Assembly: GCA_026315105.1 (NCBI GenBank)
Contig: CM048751.1
Coordinates: 341,356,649 to 341,420,648 of the forward strand
Source of the DNA: Locusta migratoria
Lineage: Eukaryota; Arthropoda; Insecta; Orthoptera; Acrididae
Length of the DNA stretch: 64,000 bases
Direction: 5' to 3'
A model generated the notes under the pieces. That model had not been told where the DNA came from. It saw only the letters and a program-made list of their open reading frames with translations, and did not search any database. Positions 45,007-56,164 of this stretch are shown here, in pieces. Position 1 is the first letter of the stretch, and each line of letters begins with the position of its first letter. Made by a program: the position numbers and the translations under genes.

Positions 45007-45153
45007 GTCCCACTGCGACTGCGACCACCGCTTCAAGCGCTGCCTGCAGATGCTGGACACGCCCGCGGCGCACACGCTGGGCGCCGTCTTCTTCAACGTG
45101 GCGCAGGTCATGTGCTTCCGCGACCAGCGGCCCTGCCGCCGCCGCGACGCACG
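45007..45153 (+). CDS. group III secretory phospholipase A2, downstream exon
   Basis: Acceptor GTGCCTCAG ends at 45006. The first base G completes the Arg codon begun at 31790-31791, so the joined reading is FTR-SHCDCDHRFKRCL. CDCD carries the aspartate that orients the catalytic histidine in group III enzymes. AAHTLGAVFFNVAQVMCF follows, matching the family's GKMYFN...KCY segment, with conserved cysteines, and CRRRDA then leads to the donor CG/GTGGGT at 45153/45154. The exon leaves two bases of a codon, so at least one more coding exon lies beyond. G+C content is much higher than in the flanks. With 31632-31791 it makes a 102-residue core. Confidence 0.92.
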
Positions 45154-45620
45154 GTGGGTCTCTGCTGTCCAGCCAGTAGCAGCTGTTCTTTACTGGCCTC
45201 TTTACTTTACAGCCACACACGTAAATCATAATGCGATACAACTGGAACAGTCACACATGCAAATTGATAAAAGAAAACAATGAATCATTAACGTAGTCTT
45301 GTGTAGTTCGCGAACGAACAAAACATATCTTCTTCTGAAGTGCATGACCTAGATTTTTTTTAAATTATGACCGTAAAGAAACGTATCTGAAACAGAATAA
45401 TTGTGAATGATATGGTTTGTTTAAACAAATTTCTATAAATTTGGAAAAATATATCTGTACTTAGAGGAAGGAAAACTTGTGTGTCTACGTCTATTAATTG
45501 ACATCTGGCACAGTGACTTTGAAGGCCGTATTGACTTACCCAGAATATTAAAGATGCAAGCCATTGGCCATATCCAAAGATGCCGAGGAAGTTGTAATTA
45601 TAAGGATAGTAAATATATTG
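45154..45620. other. no gene recognised (downstream PLA2 intron)
   Basis: AT-rich intronic sequence. Reading through the donor gives about 40 further codons to a stop at 45281, but the splice signal makes that unlikely to be used. Confidence 0.4.
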
Positions 45621-46143
45621 ACGAACTAGCTCGGAAGAGCGCTCCCACAGGCGAACTACGCGAACTAGTTCGCAGATCCCTCGCCTCTTAGTTCGTCCGA
45701 TCCTTTTCCGAAGAGTGACAGGGAAAAGCTAGAGGACTCGAGAGCGCGCAGAATCGCGTGATTCCCTTCTACCAGTTACAGTCATTTCGAGCTGAGATGC
45801 AGCTAAGCTGTAGTTTCATAGTTCACTGCCACAAATTTTCCTTCCTAAGGTATTCAGCAGTGTCTAAATAGAAACCTCATTCCATAGTGTAAAAAAGTGA
45901 CGAGAACTCAGAACGTAACATTGTTTGCATTTATAAAAGTACATTTTTATTCACGAAAATAGACGCATTTAGCATATTATGTAGGTAATGTTCCTTCAAT
46001 CACCTATTACATAAATAAATATATCCATTTTAAAAATAAAATACTACAAGTACTCTTTATGCAAAGTAGTTGAATACCATTGTCATCACCCATTCGTGTA
46101 AATAACTGGTTTATTTGCTTCAATATTTGATGCCTAATTGCCC

Positions 46144-46166
46144 AAAAAAAAAAAAAAAAAAAAAAA
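46144..46166. repeat. poly(A) tract
   Basis: A run of 23 A. Confidence 0.9.
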
Positions 46167-46327
46167 CGTGTAATAGCACACGCTTGAGTAACACTGATCA
46201 TTGTACAAAAAAGCTGTCATAACAAAAGAAAGAGCTCTTTTAGTAGCGGTAGCAAAAGCCAAAAAGAGCGGACGAACTAAAAAGAGCGACCTACTTCGCG
46301 GCCGAGCTACGAACTAAAAGGAGAGCT

Positions 46328-46557
46328 GCCAGCCGCGGTGGCCGAGGGGACTGAGGCGCTTCAGTCATGGTCTGCACGGCCACTGCGGTCGGGGGTTCGA
46401 ATCCCCCCTCGGGTATGGATATTTGTGCCGTCCTTAGTCTTAGCTAGTTCATAAGTAGTTTGTAAGCTTAGGGACTGATGACCCCGTAGTTAAGTTCCAT
46501 AAGTTCTACAAATATTTGAACTTTTTTTATTTTATTTTTTTTTTATTTTTTTTTTAC
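46328..46557 (+). mobile_element. SINE family A with T-rich tail
   Basis: Head GCCGCGGTGGCCGAGGGG, B box GGGTTCGAATCC, body AAGTAGTTTGTAAG. After ATATTTGAAC the sense strand continues as an almost pure T tract of about 40 bases. GAGAGCT flanks it at 46321-46327 and 46558-46564. Confidence 0.88.
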
Positions 46558-46565
46558 GAGAGCTA

Positions 46566-46689
46566 CCGGTCGCGAACTAAAATATGCGCGACCGGTCGCG
46601 ATCTAAACAATGTGCGATCGGTCGCGAACTAAAATATGTGCAGTCGGTCGAGAAGTAAAACATGCGTACCGGTCGCGAACTATTATGCC
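46566..46689. repeat. 26-bp tandem repeat, about 4.8 units
   Basis: Units start CCGGTCGCGAACTAAAA or TCGGTCGCGAACTAAAA and continue TATGTGCGA. Spacing is 26, 26, 26 and 25 bp. Each unit contains a partly palindromic CGACCGGTCG core. It abuts the SINE target duplication. Confidence 0.9.
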
Positions 46690-47167
46690 AAATGTATCTC
46701 GCTTCTTAGTTCGTTGGATTCTTTTCCGAAGACCGACGGGCAATAGCGAGAGGGCGCGCAGCAGAATTAAAAATCACGTGTTTGCCTTCTGCTGATGAGA
46801 GCCATTCCGAGGTGAGCATCTGAGTATTCTGCACTTTACAAATCTGACTAATAAATTCCATAACGCCAAGATATAGAGATAACTGTAAATTTAAACGCGA
46901 GAAATTATCTACAAACTGTTTCTTTTGGTTTGCGTGATATCGTTAGCGGTTCACGCAGCAAGCGCATGAAGCAGCTATGTCGGGGAACTTCTCCTTGCAT
47001 CTGCATCCGCTCAGCCGTAACTAGGAGCGGACGAACTAAACTGAGCGCTCCCGATCGCGAACTATTACGCGCAAGTCTACATTAAAGGCAATGACAGAAA
47101 ACAAATGCAGGAACAACTTCGAATAACACACTCATATTTTTACAGGTTGCCAGCCAAGATCGCGTTT

Positions 47168-47171
<4 letters not shown>

Positions 47172-47204
<33 letters not shown>

Positions 47205-47375
47205 TTCAGATGTTTGTATAGCTTATGGGACTAAAATTACAAACTACTTATGATCTACCTAATACTAAGGACGGCACAAATATCCATGCCCGAGGGGGCA
47301 TTCGAACCCCCGACCGTAGTGGCCGTGCAGACCGTGACTGGCGCGCCGCAGTCCCCTCGGCCACCGCGGCCGACG
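47172..47375 (-). mobile_element. SINE family A with pure poly(T) tail
   Basis: On the minus strand the head GGCCGCGGTGGCCGAGGGG and B box GGGTTCGAATGCC are followed by the body and then a tail of about 30 T (A run on the + strand, 47172-47202). The duplication CGCGTTTTATT is at 47161-47171 and 47376-47386, so the T tract lies inside the insertion. Confidence 0.9.
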
Positions 47376-47386
47376 CGCGTTTTATT

Positions 47387-48995
47387 CATTAGGATGACCG
47401 GTTTCGATGTGTCTTAGACGTCATCTTGTAATCTCTCAAACTCACATCTCATATAGGTCTTAGCTATTTCTTCTCATTACAAATACCTTGGTACAATTGC
47501 ATGATTTATACAGATGTAAAAATCAAACAATGATGGTAGAGTTGTATAGGGGAGAGTTTATGAAATTATTAACATAAGTGTCGCAGTTATACGTATTTTA
47601 TACGTTTCTGACGTCAAAAGAACGTCAAATTCAAGAGATAAAAAGCGTTGTATAAACGCCAACCAGTAAATTTTATATTAATCTTAAACAGTGATCTGAG
47701 AAGTCTGAATCTCGTTCATTTACTTGTTTTCAAAACATGAGTTACGGCTCTGGTTTAAACCTTTGTTTTATTTGTAGTATCATAAAAATGATCCGAAATT
47801 ATAAAAGAATGAAAGGGGAATGATTTCTGAAGATACGATGCTAAGAGTAAAGTGGAAGAAAAGGAAAGATCTGTGAGGACTCTTAGCGGAGACTTCGGGA
47901 TTCAAAGAAAATCCTACTGGAGTTACTGTGCTAAGTACAGACAGATCTCATGTCAGTTTGCACAGGTAATTGAAACTCGGGTAACAGAAAATGAATTTGA
48001 ACCCATGCCATTGGAAATAAATACTGAAGAAAAATTAAATCACATGCTGGAAAAGCCCGTTTGTCAAAAAGGAAAGGGGGTGCTAATGATGACGATGAGT
48101 CACAGTGCCTTTTTGAAACAGTCAACTGGAGAACAACGAATTTAGTCCACGAACTGTAAGCGTAGGGCTCATAGAAGATGCGTGAAAAATGAAATCCGTG
48201 GACTATTTTATGAGTGTTAAAACTGTGCTGATCCTTTGGAGCTGGACATTGATTAAAGTTTACTGGTTTGTATTAACACACTATAAATCCTAATACGTTT
48301 AACCTGTCCTGTCGTCATAGTCCCCAATGTTAAGCGTTTAACTCAATATTCAACTTGATATTACGTACATTAAAATATATTTCTTGATAACTGTTAGTAT
48401 TATTTTGATTTCCTAGTTATACTTATCAATAGACCCCATGGATCAACGTGCCCCAGCCTCTGGGCCAACTTACCCCAAGGTAGGGGCAGATCGGCCCACT
48501 TGACATATGTCCAGCAATTAATTTTTGTTTAATACTTTAACTCATATTTACAAGTTTAATAACTGCCATCTAGATTCAGTAAAGACCTATCTAATATTTA
48601 ACAATAATTTCATAAATTTAAATATGTCAAACAAATCAATATTAACAAAAATAAAAAATATGGCCAACATGCCCCAGTTCCCCTACATCATTAGATTTAC
48701 TGTAGGAGACATTTCCTCAACGGCTGTACAAGACTCACTTAGTGTAAGGTATCAGGCAACATAATGTCATCGCCATCGCCGTTATACCGCCTGATACATT
48801 ACACATAGTGAACCTTGTGCAGTCATTGAGGACATGTCTACAGTAAATCTATTGATGTATACAACTCTACCATCATTGTTTGTACTTTACATCTGTGTAG
48901 ACCATGCAATTGTAGCAAGATATTTGTAATGAGAAGAAATAGCTAAGGCCTACATGAGATGTGACAATGAGACGTACAGGAGATCAGAGGCGTCA
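47387..48995. mobile_element. long-inverted-repeat element with pogo-like remnant
   Basis: Inverted repeats of about 165 bp (47395-47560 and 48830-48990) share CTTAGCTATTTCTTCTCATT and AACAATGATGGTAGAGTTGT. The interior is 1.27 kb. The left arm begins with ACCGGTTTCGATGTG. Near the centre are GCCCCAGCCTCTGGGCC and GGCCAACATGCCCC words seen in some pogo-type elements. A short open frame at 47852 may be transposase debris. Confidence 0.65.
47852..48145 (+). pseudogene. possible pogo/Tigger-like transposase N-terminal fragment
   Basis: The 97-codon frame contains SVRTLSGDFGIQRKSYWSYC and AKYRQ, which resembles the HTH-psq motif (basic, then a GI-x-R-x-TL helix) at the start of pogo-like transposases. 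The rest has no recognisable domain and the DDE core is absent. It could be coincidental. The location inside a long-inverted-repeat element supports transposon origin. Confidence 0.35.
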
Positions 48996-49104
48996 GAAAG
49001 GAAATAATTTCTTTGTACACTGCAATGTTTGCGGCTGCCAGTAATGTTAGCACACACTTTGGTAAACGGTAATTCCTCCTCACAACATATCTTAGGAAGT
49101 GATA

Positions 49105-49531
49105 ATGCAAATAACGCCGAAATGATGCTTTACGTAGTAGATGTTATTTAGTGCTTATAGATACAGCAATAGGACTATTTCGGCTCTGTGCCCATCATCA
49201 GGCTATGTCCATATTGCATCGTGGAGGTATAATTTTATTTCGATAACTGCATATAATTACAGTCTAAATTTTCTTTAGGTCGTATTTATATTACTTCATG
49301 CTTGTCAGGTTATTAATTTATTATTGCTGTTCTAACATTTGTGTTTGTCAGATCCTCCAGCGATGCTCTATTGTTACCATAGATATGCAGTTATTGAAAT
49401 AAAATTATACCTCCACGATAAAATATGGACACAGCCTGATGGTGTCCACAGGGCCTAAATAGCCCTATTGCTGTATATATAAGCATTAAATAACATTTAC
49501 CACGTAAAGTAGCATTTCGGTATCATTTGTA
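49105..49531. mobile_element. MITE with about 150-bp inverted repeats
   Basis: ACGCCGAAATGATGCTTTAC at left pairs with GTAAAGTAGCATTTCGGTAT at right. The arms continue through TACAGCAATAGG, ATTTCGG...CATCATCAGG and CGTGGAGGTATAATTTTATT. The central 140 bp is unique. No coding capacity. Confidence 0.8.
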
Positions 49532-49544
49532 GTAACAAAATGTT

Positions 49545-49680
49545 CAAATGTTTGTAAATCTATGAGACTTAACTGCTTAGTTATTAGTCAATAGACTTGC
49601 AAACTACTTAAAATAAGCTAAACTAATATAATAACATCACACACACCCATGCCCGACGGAGGACTCAAACCCCCGAAGGA
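49545..49680 (-). mobile_element. SINE family B, 5' truncated
   Basis: The body, ACACACACCCATGCCCG and GGAGGACTCAAACCCCCGA (inverted B box) are present. The tRNA A-box part is missing, as expected for an incomplete copy. Confidence 0.65.
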
Positions 49681-50880
49681 TATTATTTGTATTATCAATA
49701 CATCCTTAAAAGACAGATTTGTAAGCCCAAATGAAATGAAACGACCGTAGGAACTTACACGTTAGATCTCTCCTGTTGACATGATTTGTATTTTCCACTT
49801 CGAGACAAAGTAGATATGTTATTATGAAAATGCAACGCAGAGGGACTGTGATTGGACTTCATATGTGCTATGTTGACTGCAGGCTTCCGTGTGATGGTTA
49901 CTGGGGAACGTATCAGCAGCTAGCACACAAATAAAGATATGGATGTGGGAGCAAAGCTATAGCATGCACTCTCATTAATAGAATAAGCTTATTGTACAAA
50001 TACTTAAATTCTGTATATGTATACAGTGCCAATTGTTCTTAATGTTGCTGTTGTGCCGTGAGTCTTTGCCGCCCAGCGCAGTGCGGACAGTTAAATCAGT
50101 ATTGTAGAGGGTGCCCGCCTCTGTGCAGAGGACTGCACACTACTCCCCCCAAATTAACGCACCGTCGTCATATAGGGAGCATTCGTACAACAGGGAGAGA
50201 GACAGGAACAGGGAGCCACAACTGCGACCGATGCCAAGCCACATACACGTTCCTACGTCCGTCCTGAGCTCAAAGGAAAACGTCAGCCTGGAAACCCCAG
50301 GAAGAACGCAAGTCTGTTTCCTCGCTTAGCATCACAGATGGCGTTTCTGGCGACATCGTTGAAGATGATTCCGTTGGGATGGCGGTAATTGAAAACGGGG
50401 GGAAGGGGGGTGCCTTTGGTGCCGGAAGTAACAACGCTGTGAAGCTCAGCTGTTATTGCGCTGTGGGCGTCTGCACGAGAGGTGGTGGCGAAGGCATTGG
50501 TGGCAGCGATGTACCCACGTCCATCGATGTAGCAATTCGTGCCGAGTTGGCACCCGGGCATGGCATTTTAGTAGGGAGGAGCGTGTAGCACTGCAAAAAC
50601 GCCAGAACGACATTTAGCAGGCGCTGCAACTCGTGTCTATTACGAGAAGATGGACGGCCACGCCAACTGCCTACGCACAGGCCAGTGCCCTCTACAAGAC
50701 TGATTTAACTAGTCGCAGGCCAAGTTGTTCGCCATGGTTCTCAAGAGCAACGTCAAGAACAATTAGCATTGCTTGTTATGTTTATAACTGTGTAATAGCA
50801 AACTCCTTCTGTACCTCCTCAAGTCTGAAGAAGTCAGACATTTTCTTTGTACAATAAAACCATTCGATTAATGAGAATGT
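49681..50880. other. unassigned; GC-richer block with AATAAA
   Basis: The block 50040-50870 is richer in G+C, has unrelated open frames on both strands without recognisable domains, and ends in GTACAATAAAACC, a polyadenylation-like signal. It could be part of an LTR or of a decayed element; I could not decide. Confidence 0.3.
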
Positions 50881-50881
50881 A

Positions 50882-52242
50882 CACTCCTGGCCATTAAAAT
50901 TGCTGCACCACGAAGATGACGTACTACAGATGCGAAATTTAACCGACAGGAAGATGATACTGTGATATGCATATGATTAGCTTTTCATGGCATTCACACA
51001 AGGTTGGCGCCGGTAGCGACAACTACAACGTGCTGACATGAGGGAACTTTCCAACCGATTTCTCATACAGAAACTGCAGTTGACCGGCGTTGCCTGGTGA
51101 AACGTTGTTGTGATGCCTCGTGTAAGGAGGAGAAATGCGTAGCATCCCGTTTCCGACTTTGATAAAGGTCGGATTGTAGCCAATCGAGATTGCGGTTTGT
51201 CGTATCGCGACATTGCTGTTCGCATTGGTCGCGATCCAATGACATCAGAAAATGGATCGGTGGGTTCAAGAGGGCAATACCGAACGCCGTGCTGGATCAC
51301 AACGGCCTCGTACCACTAGCAGTCGAGATGACAGGCATCTTATCCGCATGGCTGTAACGGATCGTGCAGCCACGTCTCGATCCCTGAGTCAACAGATGGG
51401 GAATTTTGCAAGACAAAAACCATCTGCACGAATAGCTCGAAGACGGTTGCTACAGCTTGAACTATCAGCTCGGAGACCATGGCTGCGGTTACCCTTGACG
51501 CTGCATCACAGACAGCAGCGCCTGCGATGGTGTCCGCAACGACGAACCTGTGTGCACGAAAGGCAAAACGTCATTTTTTCGAATTAATCCAGGTTCTGTT
51601 TACAGCATCATGATGATCACATCCGTGTTTGGCGACATTGCGGCGAACGCACATTGGTCATCGCCATACTGGCGTATCACCCGGCGTGATGGTACGGGGT
51701 GCCATTGGTTACACGTCTCGGTCACCTTTTGTTCGGATCGACGGCACTTTGAACAGTGGCCGTTACATTTCAGATATGGCTGTACCCATTATTAGATCCC
51801 TGCGAAACCCTAAATTTCAGCAGGGTAACGTACAACCTGTACGAGCATTTCTGGATACGGAAAATGTTCGACTGCTGCCCTTTCAGCACATTCTCCAGAT
51901 GTCTCACCAATTGAAAACGTGTGGTCAATGGTGGCCGAGCAACTGGCTCGTCACAATACGCCAGTCACTACTCTTGATGAATTGTGGTATCGTGTTGAAG
52001 CTTCATGGGCAACTGTACCTGTACACGCCATCGAAGCTCTGTTTGACTCAATGCCCAGACGTATCAAGGCCGTTATTACGGTCAGAGGTGGTTGTTCTGG
52101 GTACTGATTTCTCAAGATCTATGCACCCAGATTGTGTGAAAATGTAATCACATGTCAGTTCTAGTATAATATATTTGTCCAATGAATACCCGTTTATCAT
52201 ATGCATTTCTACTTGGTGTAGCAATGTTAATGGCCAGTAGTG
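50882..52242 (+). mobile_element. Tc1-like DNA transposon, copy C (defective)
   Basis: CACTCCTGGCCATTAAAATT at left and AATGTTAATGGCCAGTAGTG at right, with TA at 50880-50881 and 52243-52244. Coding starts at 51113 (MPRVRRRNA), but the tenth codon is TAG. SDFDKGRIVANRDCGLSYRD follows, then a frameshift near 51243, WVQEGNTERRAGSQRPR, and a shift near 51590 around the first catalytic motif. PIENVWSMVAEQ lies near 51910, with termination at 52107 (GGCSGY). A deletion near 51880 removes the segment before the Glu motif. This is the only + strand copy of the four. Confidence 0.9.
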
Positions 52243-52244
52243 TA

Positions 52245-52982
52245 AGTTCTAGCTTTGCTCCTACTCCTGTTACATCCCCTGGTAGTCGACACGTCATATG
52301 GTGATGAGAATATTCATTACTGTGAATACCTACATCCACAGCATCAAAAGAATCCTGGCTGCTAGCTTTATATTAATTGTGCCTAACATCTTTCTTTAAT
52401 CAGTACTACTACAGTACATCTGTAAAGGTTTCAGTATTGAAAGCCGTACATGAGGCAAGGCATGTCGATATTATTTATGACGTATTTTATTTATCAGGAG
52501 ATATGCACCTATTCGAGTGAAGCAGATGCGTAGATATTTTACAGTTGTTAGGTACATAGATGTTCGAGATGTAGATGTTACTGTTACAGACACTGGCAGG
52601 CTACGATCTTCTAGTTACCTAACGTCAGTGTGTAGCTGTCGCTCACGAACAGATGCATAACTCGTGATAAATATCATAAATAATGTCATGCATTAACTTA
52701 TGTATGACCACCAATACCGCAATTTATTCAGCTTGCTTACAGTAAATTTTGACGCATGGGTCCCATACGACTTTCTGTCACTATTGCGACATTTACCTCG
52801 CCATTCTTCGCCCCTACTCAATCCGAATTCGCTTCTTGTAAACTGGTAAAAGATCCTCGGCTGGAACTCGTATTCTATGACACTGTTGTGCGCCATAACT
52901 CAATACATGTAGACTCTGTGTCCTTTCCTATTCAAGTGATTTATGTGTGCTATTATAACGTAGACTATTGAGAGGTTCTTAG
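52245..52982. other. no gene recognised
   Basis: No supported feature in this stretch. Confidence 0.4.
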
Positions 52983-53640
52983 TCACTCGATGAAAATATT
53001 TAAGGAGTGTGAGCGCAGTTTTAGAGTCCGAGAAGCTGGCAATATGTTCCTACAAAACCTGAAAGCAATACCGAAGGGCTCCAAGGTTGGCGTGTGTTCA
53101 GCCGTAATTATTGTCACTTTCTTTGGCAGTATGTGCTTGAATACTGTTTGCTTATTGGTATTCCAAAGAACACATGCGGTTCCGTCCTGGTTCCATGAGC
53201 CGTCTGTTAATATATCGTCGCCAGTGGATATGTCGTTCGAAATTCCATCTAGGCATGATATTCCAGAGTTGAGGAAACTGGGAGACCACCTCACGTTGAA
53301 CGATATACACGAGCAGTCGTCGAGCAAAGATGGTTTTCCGGATGTCCGGCGCTTGTTTGATTCAAATTAGAACCATATTTCCTGTAACATAATGTCTGGA
53401 AATCAACACCTGTTTTGATATGTTCTATCATTCCCACCCAAGCTTTACCTAGAAGTAAGACACTGCAGGCAGTGCTGTATGTGCTTATCGCGCATGTGAC
53501 ACGACAAAGAGCCCTTATTCGCAGTGAATCATCCGCTCTTTCAAATACACAAGGATTCAGTTTCACTGTCCACCTCATAACCAAATGGTCGACATGACAT
53601 ACCCTCATGCGGGGGCGCAGGATCTATTCCCAGTATTGCA
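52983..53640 (-). pseudogene. LINE fragment with RNase H-like domain
   Basis: The minus strand reads DGSWNQDGTACVLWNTNKQT, then HILPKKVTIITAE (53230-53060). This is the pattern of a LINE RNase H domain: an Asp in DGS, a hydrophobic strand, and TAE with the catalytic Glu. Upstream in other frames are short stretches compatible with an I/R1-type ORF2 end. Highly degenerate. The open frame on the + strand through the same DNA is a shadow. Confidence 0.45.
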
Positions 53641-54177
53641 GAGTATTTTTCATCGGAGGAATGACTGGGCCAGGGTTCACTCAAACTCGAAATTCCAACT
53701 AAGGAACTGCATGAGTAAGAGATAACGGCACTACGGTTTTTACGTCAACAACACTCGTGAGTGCGGGTGCTGAACGCATGACACTTCATACGTCATCAGA
53801 TGATGATACGGTCTGTCGATATCTGCGTGCTCTTCAGGGCTTGTCGCGGGTTTCCTTACTTTCCTTTTTCTCATTCGGATAGCGTTACATGTATTCATCA
53901 CAACCTCCTTTAACGTCATCACATTATAAATGGGTTGGGTATACACCAATGTCTTGAAATCTCATAGAGGACAATCCAATGAATTCAGGTCCATTGACTC
54001 CGTACACTGTGCTACGTGATCTCCTCGACCAATCCATCACCTTCAAAAGGATGCAATACGCTGTAAACAGAATGCTGCTCCACCGTGTTTAAACCATTAT
54101 AGTTATCTTTCTGAAAGAGTAACGTTCTCCACTAGCATTGGCAATGAAGGCATTGCTTGGAATTATACGAATCACAT
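53641..54177. other. no gene recognised
   Basis: No supported feature in this stretch. Confidence 0.4.
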
Positions 54178-54179
54178 TA

Positions 54180-54961
54180 GGTTAAGGTGGTACAAATTCG
54201 ATATAGGTACAATTTCGATCAACATAAGTTTTCGCGCTATTTGTCTGTCTCGTAGTGTCTCGTTGTGTCGCGTTGTAGAGTAGCAGGTTTCTACAGCTCC
54301 TCCTGCCTTTTCCAAGAATACACCGCTTTGCGGTAAGGAGATATAAATTTTTCCCTTTAAAGTGGTAAGTGAAGCTACTTAGTATAACGCGCTCTTATAA
54401 ATCATCTAATTAAGGGTGGCTGGATTCGCAGCCAAAAATGCAACGTTTGGTACCACGAAGTATGCGTTGGTGCGTGACAGTAAAAGTGCTTTTTATGTGG
54501 AAGATGCCCGTAATCAAAATTGTACGAGGAAGTGATCATAATTTTACCTAGCATGGTACATTTTCGATCGATGTTTCTCAATTCCGTAACCTTTTTTTGT
54601 GTTTATACCAACATTTGTAACTAATATTTGTGTTACATATTCATTGCCGGCCGCGGTGGCCGAGGAGACTGAGGCGCTTCAGTCACGGTCTACACGGCCA
54701 CTACGGTCGGGGGTTCGAATCACCCCTCGGGCATGGATATTTGTGGCGTCCTTAGTTGTAGGTAGTTCATAAGTAGTTTGTAAGTTTAGGGACTTATGAC
54801 CCCGTAGTTAAGTCCCTTAAGCTTAACAAACATTTGAACATTTGAACATATTCATTAAACATCCAAGACTAAGTGTCATAGTTAAAATTATTCTTTTTCA
54901 CAATTTATTTCCAGTTATAATAACATTTGTCCGAAATGATCGAAATTTTACCGCCTTACCC
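54180..54961. mobile_element. TA-flanked pogo-like MITE carrying a SINE
   Basis: GGTTAAGGTGGTACAAATTC at left and GAAATTTTACCGCCTTACCC at right are inverted repeats flanked by TA (54178-54179, 54962-54963). Further ATTTCGATC words occur near 54210 and 54553. The SINE at 54646 accounts for about 211 bp, leaving roughly 570 bp. No transposase coding. Confidence 0.7.
54646..54845 (+). mobile_element. SINE family A
   Basis: Intact head (GCCGCGGTGGCCGAGGAG) and B box (GGGTTCGAATCA). The tail has two ACATTTGA-type words. The 11-bp duplication ACATATTCATT is at 54635-54645 and 54846-54856. Confidence 0.92.
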
Positions 54962-54963
54962 TA

Positions 54964-56164
54964 CCTGTCAATCAATCTGACGTGAGTCTGTCAATATCAA
55001 TACCTACCAATACCAAAAAATGGAAACTATACTGATACCTCGACTTCATCATTGCTAGAGGATTTGCATCTGCCCACCCGTGTGTAATGTGATAATTTAG
55101 TATGCAATCTCTTGTAACTCTCGCTTACGCACATTAATGCTCTCAAGATAAAAAATCCAAAACTCAACAGGTAGGGCCTATTAGACTGCGGACTTATAGT
55201 TATCGGAAACTTTACTCAGTAGCTTCTCATGTAAGAATATGTGCCACTTTTCTTGAAGCATTTAATTTTCCCATGTTCGGGATAGGCGATCTTCTTTTAA
55301 ATTTAAATTAATATTCTGCCAAGACTGATAAAGAAAATATTTTTAAAAAAGTTGTTTTGACGACTGGTTTCGGCACGCTGCAATCTTGACATAATGTTGA
55401 AATTAATTTTTTTAAACACTCCGATATACATCAAACACCACATTTTAACGCGCGTAACTTTTCTGTGGTGTAATTGTATTGCCATACTTTGAATAATAAT
55501 TTCTTCCAAGCAATAAAGTAATTAACATATCAGATATCACTTGTAAGCAACAAATGTGTTAAAGGTCCGAATATGTAGGACAATGCATCTAAATGACTTG
55601 ACTCCTTACAAAATTCATTTGCAAACTATCTAAGCCTTGGGATCCATGCTACAAAGAGGCTTCCATCATAAAAATTTTAAAGAAAAGGTGCCTTTGTTCT
55701 AACTTTGTCGTTAAGGATCTTTCATAATGGGGAAAAAATATTCGTATTTATTTCTTGCAGTATTATTCGGCCGATTTAGCAGTTGACAGCACAAATGAAT
55801 TTAGTCAGCATTTACCTCTACTGCCACGAACCCTCGCATCAAATTTCCAGAATGCCACCCCATCAGACGTGTGTCATTTCAATAATCAAAACGCTTCATA
55901 AACGTGTGAAATTACATGCAAACTTTGTTGCAGGTCTATAGCTACTCCCATTCCAATAATTGACGCATAAATATGGGTATTCTCACGCGGTGGCCTCTCA
56001 TACTTATGACTCCTTATCTCCTGAGCTATGTGTCGTGCTCTTTTGGTTTTGTGCGGGGAACCTTGTGGGCGTACGGTGACCAGTTCACCAAAGTTTCATT
56101 GCAATCGACTGAATGTTTTATCAACACATAGAGGACGTACAGACAAACATTCATTTTTATACAT
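54964..56164. other. no gene; one isolated TTTCGG module at 55362
   Basis: AT-rich. Contains ACTGGTTTCGGCACGCTGCA followed by ATCTTGACA at 55362-55389. No coding region was supported. Confidence 0.4.

Larger units (their letters stand above)
45640..47070. repeat. composite repeat region built on CGAACTAAAA words
   Basis: CGAACTA or its inverse TAGTTCG recurs more than a dozen times. Two related blocks run in the same direction: CTTAGTTCGTCCGATCCTTT at 45689 and CTTAGTTCGTTGGATTCTTT at 46706, each followed by TTCCGAAGA and a GAGAGCGCGCAG/GAGGGCGCGCAG. GAGCGGACGAACTAAA occurs at 46266 and 47030. It may be one or more non-autonomous hAT-like elements, but I could not define terminal repeats. 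Confidence 0.45.

Noticed and set aside
45154..45283. Read-through C-terminus of PLA2 from the second exon to the stop at 45281
   Set aside because: A good donor (CG/GTGGGT) lies at 45153/45154 and the read-through residues do not resemble the family C-terminus.
46566..46689. CRISPR-like array
   Set aside because: Units are directly adjacent without unique spacers, in an animal genome; it is an ordinary tandem repeat.
52990..53370. 126-codon + strand frame with a hydrophobic segment, possibly a membrane protein
   Set aside because: The opposite strand shows a LINE RNase H pattern (DGS ... TAE), so the + strand frame is a shadow.
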